Below are positions 23,911 through 35,722 of a stretch of 64,000 nucleotides of DNA, one piece after another (within the stretch, counting starts at the first letter, position 1; the number at the start of each line of letters is the position of its first letter). The notes beneath the pieces were generated by a model. That model was given only the letters and a program-made list of their open reading frames with translations. It did no database searches and was not told where the DNA came from. Source of the DNA: Cordylochernes scorpioides (lineage: Eukaryota > Arthropoda > Arachnida > Pseudoscorpiones > Chernetidae); the NCBI GenBank assembly GCA_030710605.1, contig CP092877.1, positions 70,515,662-70,579,661 on the forward strand, in the 5' to 3' direction. Position numbers and translations under genes: made by a program.

Positions 23911-25228
23911 CGAGGTGTGTTCAAAAAGTATCGCGACTTTTGTGTTTTTTTCAAAAAATATTTATTTATTCATGAATACCTATTTTGCCCCCTTCAAAGT
24001 AATCCCCATGAGATATTATACACTTGTGCCAACGGTTTTTCCAATCTTCGAAGCACTTCAAATAATCATTTTTTAAAATCTTTTTCAGCTCCTCCTTCGA
24101 TGCCGTCTTTATCTCGTCAAGCGTAGCGTAACGTCGTCCTTTCATGGGCCTCTTCAGTTTAGGGAACAAGAAAAAGTCACAGGCGGCCAGATCTGGGGAA
24201 TACGGTGGCTGCGGCATCATTAGTGTGTTGTTTTCGGCCAAAAGGTCGCGCACAAGCAACGATGTGTGAGCAGGGACGTTATCGTGGTGCAAAAGCCAAT
24301 TTTTGTTCTTCCACAAATCCGGGCGTTTCTGGCGGATTGCTTCGCGCAAATTGCGCATAAATTGCAGGTAATATTCCTTATTGACCGTTCTACCCTGTGG
24401 CAAGAACTCATGATGCACCACGCCCCTGCAATCGAACTGTCAGCAAAACTTTCACATTCGACCGAACTTGGCGCGCTTTTTTCGGTCTTGGTTCGTGCGG
24501 CAGCTTCCATTGAGATGATTGAGCTTTGGTTTCCACGTCATAACCATAAACCCACGCTTCGTCACCAGTTATGACCCTCTAGAGCAAATTTGGGTCGTCG
24601 CGGACAGAGTCCAACATCTCATTAGCAATGTTCATGCGATGCTGTTTTTGGTCGCAATTGAGCAATTTTGGTACGAATTTCGAGGAGACCCGTCTCATGC
24701 CCAAATCATTGATAAAAATAGAATGGCACGAGCCAATCGATATGTTTAGGTCCTCAGCAACTTCTCTAACGGTGATTCGACGATTGGCCAATATCATTTT
24801 CTCCACTTCATTAATTTTTTCGTCTGTTGTTGAAGTGCTCGGGCGTTCGGCACGCTCTTCGTCGTTCACATCTTCTCGGCCTTCTGAGAACATTTTGTAC
24901 CACCGATAAACGTTGCTTCGGTCCAAGGTAGCTTCTCCGTATTCCACAGTCAACATTCGGAATGCATCCGCGCACTTAATTTCGTTTTTCACACAAAATT
25001 TGATACAGGTTCTTTGATCAATTTTTTTTAATAGGTAAAAATCGAAGACGATCCAAAACACCTGCAAGCAAAGCAGCTGTCAACAATTAAGTGAACATTC
25101 AAAATGGCCGAGCTTGTCGGCATAAGTGAGAGACATGAGTACCAACATAAAGCCACAAAAAGATCGAAATTCGAATATACGTAACCCACGAAAATTCAAA
25201 AGTCGCGATACTTTTTGAATACACCTCG
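23911..25228 (-). mobile_element. mariner transposon, 1318 bp
   Basis: Terminal inverted repeats of about 31 bp (CGAGGTGTGTTCAAAAAGTA... at 23911; the inverted copy ends at 25228). TA follows the right end; the left flank reads aa, so that target base has mutated. Length is typical of the family (~1.3 kb). It holds one transposase pseudogene. Confidence 0.95.
23966..25067 (-). pseudogene. mariner transposase, disabled
   Basis: The N-terminal paired-like DNA-binding part is recognisable (RTCIKFCVKNEIKCADAF; DLNISIGSCHSIF), then the WVYGYD region with the first catalytic Asp (VITGDE), then HHDN and CD separated by exactly 34 residues (D34D). Two lesions break it: a CAG-to-TAG type stop at 24579-24581, just before VITGDE, and a small deletion that changes frame near 24431-24440, before the GVVHHEFLPQG-like segment. 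Two family-typical residues are altered (NVPAHT for NAPAHT, LAACD for LAPCD). No initiating ATG is clear. It cannot make transposase, though its ends could still be mobilised in trans. Confidence 0.93.
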
Positions 25229-26395
25229 TATATATATATTCTTAAAAAATATGTACATATACTATAAACTGGTATATTTGCATGCACAAAGGACAATATT
25301 GTTTACATATGCAAATAAGATTCATGAAGGTGAAAGAATCCAGTGAGCTAACTCCACAATTAAACCGGTGGAATTAAAATGGCGGGCGACAATCAGTTTT
25401 CCTGCCTGACGCCACTAAATAATTCATTCTGGCTGAATTTTCCGTCGGAATGTCTCTCAGCCATTTTGACCCCCCCATCTTTATTTCTTATTTTAATCAC
25501 CTACTTCACCTGTACATTTAAACGGAATGTGAAACTGCATTTCCAACTTTATTTTCCTTAAGATTAATGTGTGTTTCATTTTTGTATAAATCTCTAACCT
25601 ACAAAAATGATTTTTTTTTAAATTCGTGACATGTTTCATCGGGGCCATTGCGTCAAAGTTTAAATAAATTCAAAGAGTTATTATTCATTTATTAATATAT
25701 ATATTACAATATATAATTTTAAAATTAACTAAATGTCCTATTATTTGTTTAAACTAGACTTTAAAACTTTATCTTTGGTCGAAGTTATTACATTTACAGT
25801 TTGAATCAATTTATGGTAAGCAACAGTTTTAAGTGTTTTCCATTATATATATATGTAGAGTGAATTAATGCGCTTAGCTTATCTCCCAATCGAGCAGGTT
25901 CCAAGCCAACTGAAAGGTGTTCCTGTTATCTTAAGTTGAAACTTTTCTAATTTCTGGCCCTGGATTTCATCGTATGAGTCAAGGAATAAACATTGAAGTA
26001 ATGTTTATTATTTTATATATTTATTAATTTTTTTATATGTTTTAATGCCACGGTCGGAACATTCTTCCAATGCTTTTAATGATGGGGCCGAGGTAGCGTG
26101 TTCCATTATGTAGATTTATGGATTTTTATATAGGTTTTCGATGTTTCTTTTCGAATTAATCCATATTTATTCATAAATCAAGGAGCCCTTTGGTATTTTA
26201 GGAGAGTTTATATAGAGAGAAAAAGATAGAATATTCCTTCTTTAAACCTCGAATAACCCACAATTTATTTTTATCTCTTCTTCCATTAGAGGGACAACCT
26301 TGTTGCACAAAACAAAGATATCCTCTTCAATCCTGATTGCAGGCTCATTCCATTTCTACATCCTGTTGAGTCTCATCCTCATTTATTCTTTTTTT
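25229..26395. other. AT-rich non-coding DNA
   Basis: No gene recognised; a 60-codon frame at 25379 begins ATGGCGGGCGAC but lacks supporting signals. Confidence 0.45.
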
Positions 26396-26720
26396 TTGGG
26401 GGCATACGAAGCAAAATCCTGAATGAGCTGGTTCTTGAAATTTTCCCAGCTGGTAAAGCTAGTCTTATGTAAGTTCAGCCAGGTTTTACGCTGCCAGTCA
26501 TAGCCGCGAGATTATGCCCAGTGATATAGAGGAAACCGATTTCTTCTAGAGATTCAATCTTAGAGCGAGGGTCTTCTGTACCATCGTACATTTTTGTAGA
26601 TTTCGATGTTGGGGTTCAAGACAACTGGGTCGGAACTTGCATCTCCGCCAATTGTTACACCGCGTTGCAACTTTGTAGAGTCATCTACCTTGATTCCCTT
26701 CTTCTTTGTGTAGTACACGT
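26396..26720 (-). pseudogene. LTR-retrotransposon gag remnant
   Basis: On the minus strand, with frame breaks, the translation contains W..RKTWLNLHKTSFTSWENFKNQ and IQDFASYA, the W-x-x-F-x-x-x-L-x-x-x-F pattern of retrotransposon gag proteins. Upstream sequence is decayed. No LTRs, protease or reverse transcriptase were found nearby. Confidence 0.5.
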
Positions 26721-27122
26721 TTCTCGAGCGAGTTTACATAATAAAAGAATATAAATCACCTTTTAAAGTTATTATTTATATTCATTGACTTCCTCGTAGT
26801 TGGTAAATCCTCTAACTGGAGTTGTCTATGGCTAAAGAGTATATGCAAAGTTATCGTATTATATTTCCTACAAATCAAGTGCGGCCAAGAAATAATTCCG
26901 TTTTCTTTTAACAGACGGGAGTTTCTCTCTACCTACCTACCCTACGGGGACACTTTTCTTTAATAAGGGAATCGATTCAGGAGATGTCAGCATTTTTTAG
27001 GGTCAATCTCATTACACCGTTTTTCGCCACAAAATGGTCCGTCCTTTATATTGGTGGTCAACAGTGAGGATACTGTCCTACTTGGAATGTAGTTGGTATG
27101 TGTTTACTTGATTTTATTCTTT

Positions 27123-27432
27123 TGGATATCAATTAAAATAATACAACAGGTTTGTTGGAGAGGAGTTTCTTTTTATTTTTATTGATACAATCTCAAGTTT
27201 TCGGGCATCTCTGCCCTTCTACAGGAGTATATAGAACGAATAAAAATAAACACCGTTAGTATCTAACGATTAGATACTTACCGTTAGATACTAACGGCGT
27301 TTATTTTTATTCTTTTTATATACTCCCGTAGAAAGACAGAGATGCCCTAAAGTTTGAGATTGTATTAATAAAAATGAAAAGATTCTCATCTCCAGAAACC
27401 TCTTGTATTATTTTAGTTGATATTTGTGCTAA
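27123..27432. mobile_element. 310-bp foldback element with hammerhead-like arms
   Basis: The arms are nearly complementary over ~150 bp: gatatcaattaaaataata... at the left and ...tattattttagttgatat at the right, centred near 27275 (ccgttagtatctaacg). Each arm contains ctcaagttttcgggcatctc or its inverse. Confidence 0.85.
27194..27225 (-). ncRNA. Hammerhead-like structured motif 4
   Basis: Minus strand CCTGTAGAA, helix GGGC/GCCC around AGAGAT, then GAAAACTTGAG. The mirror copy in the other arm (27335-27362, plus) has lost pairing. Confidence 0.45.
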
Positions 27433-27440
27433 TCGACATG

Positions 27441-27528
27441 TGTCGACATGTAGTCCACTTTTTAAGGCATTTTTAACTGTCTACAATGATCATCATAGCC
27501 TGTACTATGTATGCTTGGGATAAGTAAA
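27441..27528 (+). repeat. SINE 3' fragment
   Basis: gacatgtgtcgacatgtag, aatgatcatcatagcctgta and gcttgggataag match the tail of the SINE at 39030-39332. Confidence 0.6.
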
Positions 27529-28362
27529 AAGTATTTTCTTTAAAGTTCAGGTCTCAGAGTGCTACAGTAAAATTTTACATGAGAGACTACCTTAAAACAG
27601 GAGTACATCTGGTAGCTCTTTAGAGGTTAATATAGAACAATCTTATTTTACAATGGCGATGGTCTCTTATGGGAGAGTTTGCTGTCTCTAGTTATTGTGC
27701 CCATTGAATCTCCTCTCTCATTCTAAGGCACCCACCTAAATAAAATAAATCAATGTGTAAAATATTAGTGAACTCTATCAAATATAATCAGATTTTTCTG
27801 AATTTCACATAAAATAAATCCGCACACAGGTCAAATAGAAGCACTAAAAAATGCCACCTTCAATGCTGTTTTTTATGGAGGAGGTAAAACGTGATGGCAT
27901 TAAACTCGGGGTAAAGAGGATTACAAGCGGTTTATTAAGAATGGTTCAATATCTGCGGTGACACAATATTGTGGACGTCAAACTTTTTATTGGAGTAAAA
28001 CATGCATCGTTAAATACCGTTACTATGATTGAGTGGTTTTTACTGAGTCAATAATTGATGATACAATTTCTAAATTCTACTTCACAATGCTCATTATATT
28101 TACCTTGATCATTAAAAAAAATAAAGCAAAGTTACATTTAAAAGCTTTGATGGTTGTACGTGGTATATGTTGAACAAAAATGAGATTTTTTCCGACAAGG
28201 CATTTGAGAAGAGCAGAGAAGGTTGATTCAGTTTAAGGAAAGAGAGCTTGATAAATTAATTGGAAGGGTGACTACTCAAGTTGAGATGTACACTTGGCTA
28301 TAAATAAACAAAATCCTTGACTGGTTGACCGGCTATAAAACCTTGGTTTCATAACTATTTAT
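27529..28362. other. AT-rich non-coding DNA
   Basis: No gene or named repeat seen. Confidence 0.5.
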
Positions 28363-28575
28363 ACACTCATAGACAAACCATAAGGAGGTTGTACATTTTA
28401 GCATGTATATCGGGACTCGGATAATAACTTTGAAAGATATTTGATACACAGTGACCTTTATTGAAGACACACGAAATAATCATGTGGGAAAATAAAATTA
28501 TTTCTATCTTCTTAAAAAAAAAAATGACCGGAGACATCAAAGATTTTCCACTTCCTTAAATTTTGTCCATTAGTG
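28363..28575 (-). mobile_element. MITE A, complete copy
   Basis: TA-CACTCATAGACAAACCATAA ... ACTTCCTTAAATTTTGTCCA ttagtg-TA; the internal core is inverted relative to the copy at 8284. Confidence 0.88.
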
Positions 28576-28576
28576 T

Positions 28577-30590
28577 ACATAATAAAAAAAAATTGAGTTA
28601 TGGTCCCACACAACTTGTGGATTATTTATTAGATACAGTTTGGGCCTAAATCTCAACGATTAAATTTGAGGCGTTGTTTAGGCCACTATATTGTAGAGAA
28701 GAGAACTGGAGACTTCTGAAAAGTGGTCGCTCTAACTTGGCGTGGTCGTTAAGAAGTCACTTCATCTTATAATAAGTTTAGGTATTCCTCTGTCTCCCCT
28801 ATACAATACTTCTACTGTTTTAATGTATATAACTTTATATAAATTCTATGGAAAGGAAAAATAAATCGATATAAATATATTGTTGAATAATTGGAAGGTT
28901 TTTCTTGCCATTTTGTTCAGGAAAGTTGTGTTAAGTAGATAATGATCGTAGTAAAATGCTGTGTGTATCCCTGTTTGTGAATGATTGTTAATGTAAACAT
29001 TCAAAGAAAGTTGTGTTGAATAATTTGGCTCCATCGCTGCATCAAATTTTGAACGACATTCAAATATTGTCTCCGATTGTGGGAAACAAAATGTGATTGA
29101 GAGAGATGAAGACAAAGGTTTTTCTATCGATCAATCTTTATACAACAAAAAACTATGATAAATCATCTCGAGGGTACTTTAAAATATGTGTGTTGAACAG
29201 GTTTATAATATATGTATCCACAAGTTTATATGATGGGTCTCAATAGTCCCATCATGGACTTGGATTGGGGACATGGTCAATAGGAGAGGAATGATGATTG
29301 GAGGCATTTACAATGTGGGGGGACCTAGAGTGTATAATGGAGAGAATAAAAATGATTGAAAGGTTCGGGAATTAATACGTTTTGATTAAATTTAGAGAGG
29401 AACGAAGCATGTTGAAATTCATTATAAATACAAAAAGAATTAAATGAAATAGATATTAAGAAGAAATGGATGAATGCTCTGGAGGATGAATGAATAGAAA
29501 GAGAAGGAAGAAGAAACAGACTGATAGACCGGATGGGTAACAATGAAGAAATAACGAGAAGAACACATGATAGAAGATCATGTCACCTATGTGAAGACCA
29601 GGGCTTGCTTAAGACTAGAGAAATTCAAGGAGTCACTCTAGCATATATGAATAAAAATGAAATAATGAGAGATAGTGCAGTAAAACTAACCACTATTTCG
29701 GAAAGATCACGGGAGCTAAGAAGGCTGCTCAAATTGTAGCATGCCAAGCCGAAGAGTTGCGCTAATATTTTTCAATGTTATCGCATGCACAGTCCCTAAA
29801 TGGTGTAGGATTGGGGGAAATCGTCTCAGGGGTAAAAAAAAAAAAAAGAGGATGGAAGGGACTTCCAAGAAGAGTTAAAGCGGGTAGAAACTCCGATGGA
29901 CCAAGAGTTCGGTCTAAGATGGCACCTAATAACTAAGAGGATAATCCCCAGCGACGTAATCCACTTAAAATTGTGTCCGTCCAATATTTGCCCGCTGGAT
30001 CAACTCCCATTAATTGATTCTCCAGCCTTTTATTTTGTTGGCGCCACAGAAGCTTGAGTCTCTCCTGAGGTCAAATTTAACTGGATCGATAAATATTAAA
30101 GTTTGCCGCCATTTCTATTTCTTGTTAAAAAGCCACTTTAGTCAGAAATATATTTTATTTGAAGTAGAATATCTTTTATGGTCGAAATTTCATTTTCCAC
30201 CAGAAATAGATAGCGTTTCTATTTTAAATAGAATTCTGCTATGTTACTTAAGACTTTTGAAACTATGTACATCTCCAAATAGCGATAGAAACGAATGTTT
30301 AAAATAGAATATATTCAATTTTCTCTGTTCCTTTCTTCTTTTTTTGGGTAGAGACAATGGTAAGCTTATACACAGCTGGATTGTATTTAAGATCTTAACT
30401 GAAGATTTGAACACAGATGCACTCAAATTCAAACCTCAAACAAAGATATATGATGAAATATTAGACGCCATCTGTTTACAGCAAAATAAACTTTTTAATA
30501 TGCGATTTCGCCTGAGATAAATGCTCGATATAGGTATGCATGAAAAAACAACAAAGATATATAACGGTCAGTTGGTGATACTAAAAATAA
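28577..30590. other. Non-coding DNA with an unassigned frame
   Basis: A 68-codon plus frame at 29533-29739 (HDRRSCHLCEDQGLLKTREI) has a C-x-x-C pair and a coding-like amino-acid mix, but I cannot assign it. The rest shows nothing recognisable. Confidence 0.35.
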
Positions 30591-30597
30591 GAAGCAA

Positions 30598-30745
30598 TAT
30601 CCTTACTGATATCATGAGCAATTTTAGATGGCGGGGCGCCATCTAGTGGAATAAGAATCAACTATACGTTAATTTAGTTTTTTTCCATAATATTTGGCGA
30701 ACCAATCTCTTGATAGATAAGGAAAAGCCAGGTCAGGATATACCT
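30598..30745 (+). mobile_element. MITE C, copy 3
   Basis: atatccttactgatatcatgag, gggcgccatctagtggaa, atcaactatacgttaattta, aatatttggcgaaccaat, then gccaggtcaggatatacc, the inverted end. Confidence 0.75.
30636..30649 (-). promoter_or_regulatory. CTCF-consensus-like motif in MITE C
   Basis: CCACTAGATGGCGC on the minus strand, identical to the site at 15587-15600. Confidence 0.45.
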
Positions 30746-30794
30746 ATTTCAAATTTGATATATATTTATATATATCCAGTGTGTCTACAAAGCC

Positions 30795-31160
30795 TATGTC
30801 TACAAAGGAATGACAATACATCCAGATGGCACAAAAACCTACAGGACATGCAACAATTGTCCTGGTGTGGAACTAACAACTACCCACATATTCTCATGTC
30901 CAGCAATGGCCCCAGCCTTAAAGAAAATTGACATAGACTCAGAACAGCAGCTTTACACACTTAAGATAGAGGACATTGCGACTGTTGTGATAGAGATGCA
31001 TGGATACACCAGAGGCTCTTCATTGGGCACAGCAACAACAAAAGAAAATTGACATGGATCCATAACAGCAGCTTTACACACCCAAGATAGAGGATATTGC
31101 GACTGCTGTGATAGAGTTGTACGGAGACATCTCTTCATTGGACACGACATCATCAACAAA
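30795..31160 (+). pseudogene. Non-LTR retrotransposon 3' end with internal duplication
   Basis: The frame TYRTCNNCPGVELTTTHIFS-CP is the C-x-x-C...H...C pattern near the end of many jockey/I/R1-type reverse transcriptases. A segment of about 121 bp (30920-31040) is repeated directly at 31041-31160. No reverse-transcriptase domain precedes it. Confidence 0.6.
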
Positions 31161-31966
31161 AACCTACCATCAGTAAGTAATTTACAGGAGAGCTATGGAG
31201 TTTGCCACATGTACTCTGGGAGTAAATCAAAGACACCGGGACCTATAAAATGGGAGAATACCCATAAATGGAACGGTGTCATAAAGGCGCCGATGAGCTT
31301 TTCACCTTTTCCCCCACCACTTCTTTGTGGCGCGTTTTTCCTTCTTTCTTATCAGCTTCCTGGCGAGCCTAATGGCCGAATTAGTCATCTCGCTCCGTCA
31401 CCTCTTTCATATGTTCAACATAGGACCATTTCCCCCCGAGAGCAATAGTGTAGCTTCCCAAATTTTCATTCTAACTAAATACTAGGGATTATATTCCAAT
31501 TTATTAGAGCAGGATGCAATCTTTTAAGGTCGAGAAATTGTAAGAAGGATTTAAGAGAATAAAAAAAAATAATTAATGAAAAAGACCATATTAAAGAATC
31601 TCATCAACGATATCCTTAAAATCAAGTTAGGCTTAGCCAGAGAAGCGGCGCCAAGAGAGAGAGAAAGAGGTCTAAATTAAATCTTAATCCCATAAAGAAA
31701 TGATTTAATAAATTTGTATTCCACGGAGAATATACCGGAGAAATTGTATTGCTTCATTTCCTTCCAATCCTGACACCTGGGTGTTAAGCCTTTCTGGAAA
31801 CTTGATGGAAAATTAATTAATATGTTTTATAGGAGAGACTTGTTAAGTGATTTGCTCGTTTTTTTATAAATAAAATATTGAGTTTCAGTTATGTAAGAAC
31901 ACAAGAGAATGGCAGCCTTCCCTATATAAGTGTAATGCTTATCATTCTCTATTCTGTTCTCTAATA
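31161..31966. other. Non-coding DNA with one GC-richer patch
   Basis: The plus frame 31209-31448 is Pro-rich and unrecognised. Otherwise nothing seen. Confidence 0.4.
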
Positions 31967-32168
31967 CACTCTTGGATAAAACTCAAGGAAGTTTCATAGT
32001 TTTATGTCGCTTATCGTCTGATTTTGAGAGAGAAAGAGACAGAGATTGTTCACACTTGGTTATCTCGTGTGTCTTCAATAAAGGTCACTGTAATATCTTT
32101 CAGAGTTATTGTCTAAATCCTGATATATATGCCAAAAGGTACAACTTCCTTAAGTTTTTTGAATGTAT
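31967..32168 (+). mobile_element. MITE A, copy with decayed right end
   Basis: TA-CACTCTTGGATAAAACTCAA at the left; core gttcacacttggttatctcg; right end acaacttccttaagtttttt without gtccatgagtg. Confidence 0.85.
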
Positions 32169-33267
32169 ATTATGCATAGCCCTACACAGTACAATATCAC
32201 CTTCAGGGAATGTGTGTAGTTCTGGGAGAATTCACTCCCTCTCTGGATAAATAATTATTAAGTGGATCACCGCTCCATTTGTAAAATGCATTTTTTTTAA
32301 ATTTTCTCTTCTCATAGATCGAACATTTAAGTCTGTTAATAATCGCCATTACCTGCTTTAGCTAATTTGAACAAAATTCCAACCTGTGTACCATGGTTTC
32401 GGGATTTTCGGGATTAACGGACTGTCGACTTGTAGAGGACTTGAGAGTCAAAAATCAAATAAATATAAATTGTCTAAATCAAATAGTTAATAATAGATAT
32501 ATGTATATAATTTTTAATAGATTTTGTAGAATGTTTTTTAGTAATAGATAGCCTGGGCTGTAATATAGTTATATGCTGTAAATAGCTCTAAATTTCTGTT
32601 CTTATGTGATGTTCACTAATATTCATTATAGGGTAATTAAATCGTTAACTAACTGACAAATATGTTAATAATTTCTATTATAATAACTAATTTCATATTA
32701 ATAATTACTGTAAATAAGCTCCCAAACTTGTGTATGCATGCAAATATCCAAGACGGATATCGCGTGCTTTGTAAATGATAATAAATGGTTTCGGGATATA
32801 CCCTCATCAGTACAGAGGCGTCTTTGTGGGTTCCTACGGGAAAAGAAATAACATTTCCCGAATTTCTCAAAAATATATATATATATACATTTCAACTTCC
32901 TGAAAAAATGAGGTTACCCCTTCTCTCTAGATCGAAATAATGATATACAGCTCGGCTTTTGCTCGAATTGCCAGATCTGATGTTCTGGCTTATTCTCTAT
33001 TTGAATCTGCATGTTCTGCCTCGAGGAAAAGCAAATTGTTTAATGCAGTTTTCTATAGGGAGCGGGGGAAGCCTCTCTTACGCAAAAACACAAATATATA
33101 TTTCATTTAAAACACACCATTTGATATATAATAATATTGTTAAAAAGGCGAGTCACTGCACCCATCTCAAGTCGCGATAAGAAGAACATTAAATTTCAGC
33201 GTTTTGATTGATTCTTTTATTTTTAATATTGTTGAGTCATCTCATGAGGTCAGTTACCATGGCAGTA
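32169..33267. other. AT-rich non-coding DNA
   Basis: No gene or named repeat seen. Confidence 0.5.
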
Positions 33268-33268
33268 T

Positions 33269-33653
33269 TCTATATACAGTTACGAGCGTCATGCGTGGCC
33301 TCTGTCACGGTTTGCTTTTTTTTTTGGAATGGCGCCCTCCTATTGGTCGGCTACGATCACGCCACCTTTGCCCCCCCCCCCCCCCCATTTCTGTAACTAT
33401 TGTGTTGGAGCGGGTCGCTCCTTAAATAAATGCATATATTAGTTAATAACCAAATGGAATCCTCTCTTTCTTTTTCCCAGTAAGAGACGCCTACGGAAGC
33501 CAACAGTACATAGACAGATAAAGCACATAGGCTATAGTTATTAACTAAAATATGCATTTATTTAAGGCGCCAATTTATAATTGTAACAAATAGTATTTGA
33601 ATCAAAACATTCAATCGGGTAAAACACGGGCGTTGCCCGGGTCATTCGGCTAG
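33269..33653 (+). mobile_element. Non-autonomous Helitron
   Basis: The 3' end is clear: a GC hairpin (cacgggcgttgcccgggt) then cattcggCTAG followed by T. The last ~90 bp match the Helitron ending at 53281. The 5' end at TCTATATACAG is a best guess. Carries a foldback insert and a run of 16 C at 33371-33386. Confidence 0.7.
33419..33567. mobile_element. Foldback MITE inside the Helitron
   Basis: Inverted repeats of 31 bp with one mismatch (ccttaaataaatgcatatat... and its inverse ending 33567) enclose 86 bp. Confidence 0.75.
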
Positions 33654-34079
33654 TAGCCATCTAAACAAGACTCCGTGCTCCACACTGCAGTACAATGTAA
33701 TATTATCACCATTGATAGACAGACTTCCCTGTGGAAGATCTCCTTACAAACGGAGGCTCTGACGTCCACGATCTATTCTGGTCGCTTTATTAATTGAATT
33801 TGGATCAATCCGTGGCGTGTGGAATCCTCCTTTTTTATCTGATTTTGTGCGGGTAAAAAAAAATCTCTTTTCGCGCTACGCACGGCATTGATTGGTTCTT
33901 GAAGTAATCGGGGGTTTGGACCGATGGTAGTACAACCCGTTGGTGGGAGGGGTGATCAGGAGCCTAGAGGAAACTTCTGAATTTACAATAATCTGAGATT
34001 AGAATATACTCTCTATACCGCGTTATCTGTTATTTACAATGTTCTTTGGTGCCTAATGGTGAACATTGTCGATTTTAAA

Positions 34080-34330
34080 CAGATCCCGACAAGGGATCGA
34101 ACCCCTCACTTCAAAATCTTTTAAAAACTGCTTTAATAGTCTTACACAAGGCCATCACCACCGGTAAGTGCAAAGAACCAAACGGAGCTCTAGCGCCCGT
34201 AGAATTCCAACAGCTCCCTACATGTGTGGTCGACATGTAGTAAATTTACAGTATAAGCAGTCTCAAACCTCTGTCCGGAATGATTATTATGGCCAGTGAC
34301 ATGTTAGGGAAAATTTGTAAGAAAACAATA
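34080..34330 (+). repeat. SINE, diverged copy
   Basis: aagtgcaaagaaccaaacgg, agctctagcgcc, tacatgtgtggtcgacatgta, acagtataagcagtc and aatgattattatggcc follow the order of the 39030 copy. Confidence 0.6.
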
Positions 34331-34394
34331 CTTTGTTTTTCAGAAAAATATCTTATAAAAATTGTTTAGTCCATATATGCAAAGTAAATGAAAA

Positions 34395-34460
34395 AAGGGA
34401 GGCCAGGTTCTTTACTAGTGAATTATGCTGGCGGTTTTGTCAGTTGTGTTTAAAGTAGAG
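34395..34460 (+). repeat. MITE B remnant
   Basis: gggaggccaggttctttact, tgctggcggttttgtcagttg: decayed core blocks of the family. Confidence 0.35.
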
Positions 34461-35562
34461 ACTTTAGAATCTCTTAATTTTTTTTAAATTGAAAAATTCC
34501 AAAATGTATATACGTAAAAGGAAATTTTGAAAAAAAAATCATTTTTATTGGTTAAAATGATGTCTGTCAGGCAATTGTCAGTTCTAATAAGAATTCTGAA
34601 TCTGAAGCCTTTTAAATTGGGGTGTTTAGAGATGTTGATTTTAGTATGATTAAATATTGAATTCTCGGAATGGAAAAGAGAGTAATTTCTTGACCAATTC
34701 CTTAGCTTAAACAAACAAATAAATATTAATAATAAAGATTACGTCAAAAGATCTGGTAAGTCATCTCTAGCTGATTGGGCGTTGTTCTCTCTGGGGACTG
34801 ACCTACCTCTCCAAGGTCACAGAAAGTGACCTTTTAAAACATATTTACATAAATGGTCGATAGCAACGCCATCTTGAGGTGTTGACACTCCGCTACTGGG
34901 TGGGAGGCAGCGAGTAAAAAATGAAATAGAAATATAACGGAGGAAGTTGTGTGACAAAAAGACATAACGCCCTCTAGTGACAGTCTAGAAATCAATGGCC
35001 TCTGTAGCGACGACCTTCAACTGTTGCCTCAGTGGGGTCAAACTCCACCTGGGTTATCTCATGAATTCTACATCACACAGAATACTACGTTTGGATCTTC
35101 CTTTCAGGAATGGAACCAGGATATCAATCTTTTCTTACCTCCGCTCTCTATAATAAACCTTTCCCGTGAAACCGTAGATTGTGCTTCTTCTTCTGCGACA
35201 AGGTTTTAAAGAATGCCTGAATACCGCCTCACCCCTGTAAGATGATAAGATGATCTTGTGGCCCTATAAGGATGATCCACTAGGGGTACATACTATAGTA
35301 CAGCTCACACCGCCGGTAGTAGAAGTACGTGATGTTTCCTACAACACTCTGGAGGTGTCGAAGGATCGCCATGTGATGAATGGGAAAACGATAGAATTTT
35401 GGAACGCCGGGATCGATCGCCGTCCATCGAAGATCGATCGGGCACCAACCTCTGACAGATGGCGGCGCTTGTCTATCACAGCAGTGTGTTCCTCAGGTTG
35501 GACCATCCCAATATATTGACTGTAAGGTGAAGAGATAATATACAGTAAAATATATATTTATT
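34461..35562. other. Unassigned DNA with two plus frames
   Basis: Frames at 35024-35209 and 35250-35519 lie in a GC-richer stretch. The second (PPVVEVRDVSYNTLEVSKDR) has a coding-like mix but no recognised family, and no splice sites decide. Could be a decayed element. Confidence 0.3.
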
Positions 35563-35722
35563 TACAGTTGAACCTGTCGCCCCCTCTTGAGACTAACCAA
35601 AATAGGGTGCTATAGAACAGGTCACTTTTAATGTAAATCGCATCGTACTACGTATTCAAAATCGGGCGCTATAGAGAGGAAGGGGCTATTTAGAGGGGGC
35701 GCAGTAGACAGGTTAAACTGTA
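35563..35722 (+). mobile_element. MITE D, complete copy
   Basis: TACAGTTGAACCTGTC and GACAGGTTAAACTGTA are the terminal inverted repeats of a 160-bp element; the middle matches 14637-14790 inverted. Confidence 0.85.
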
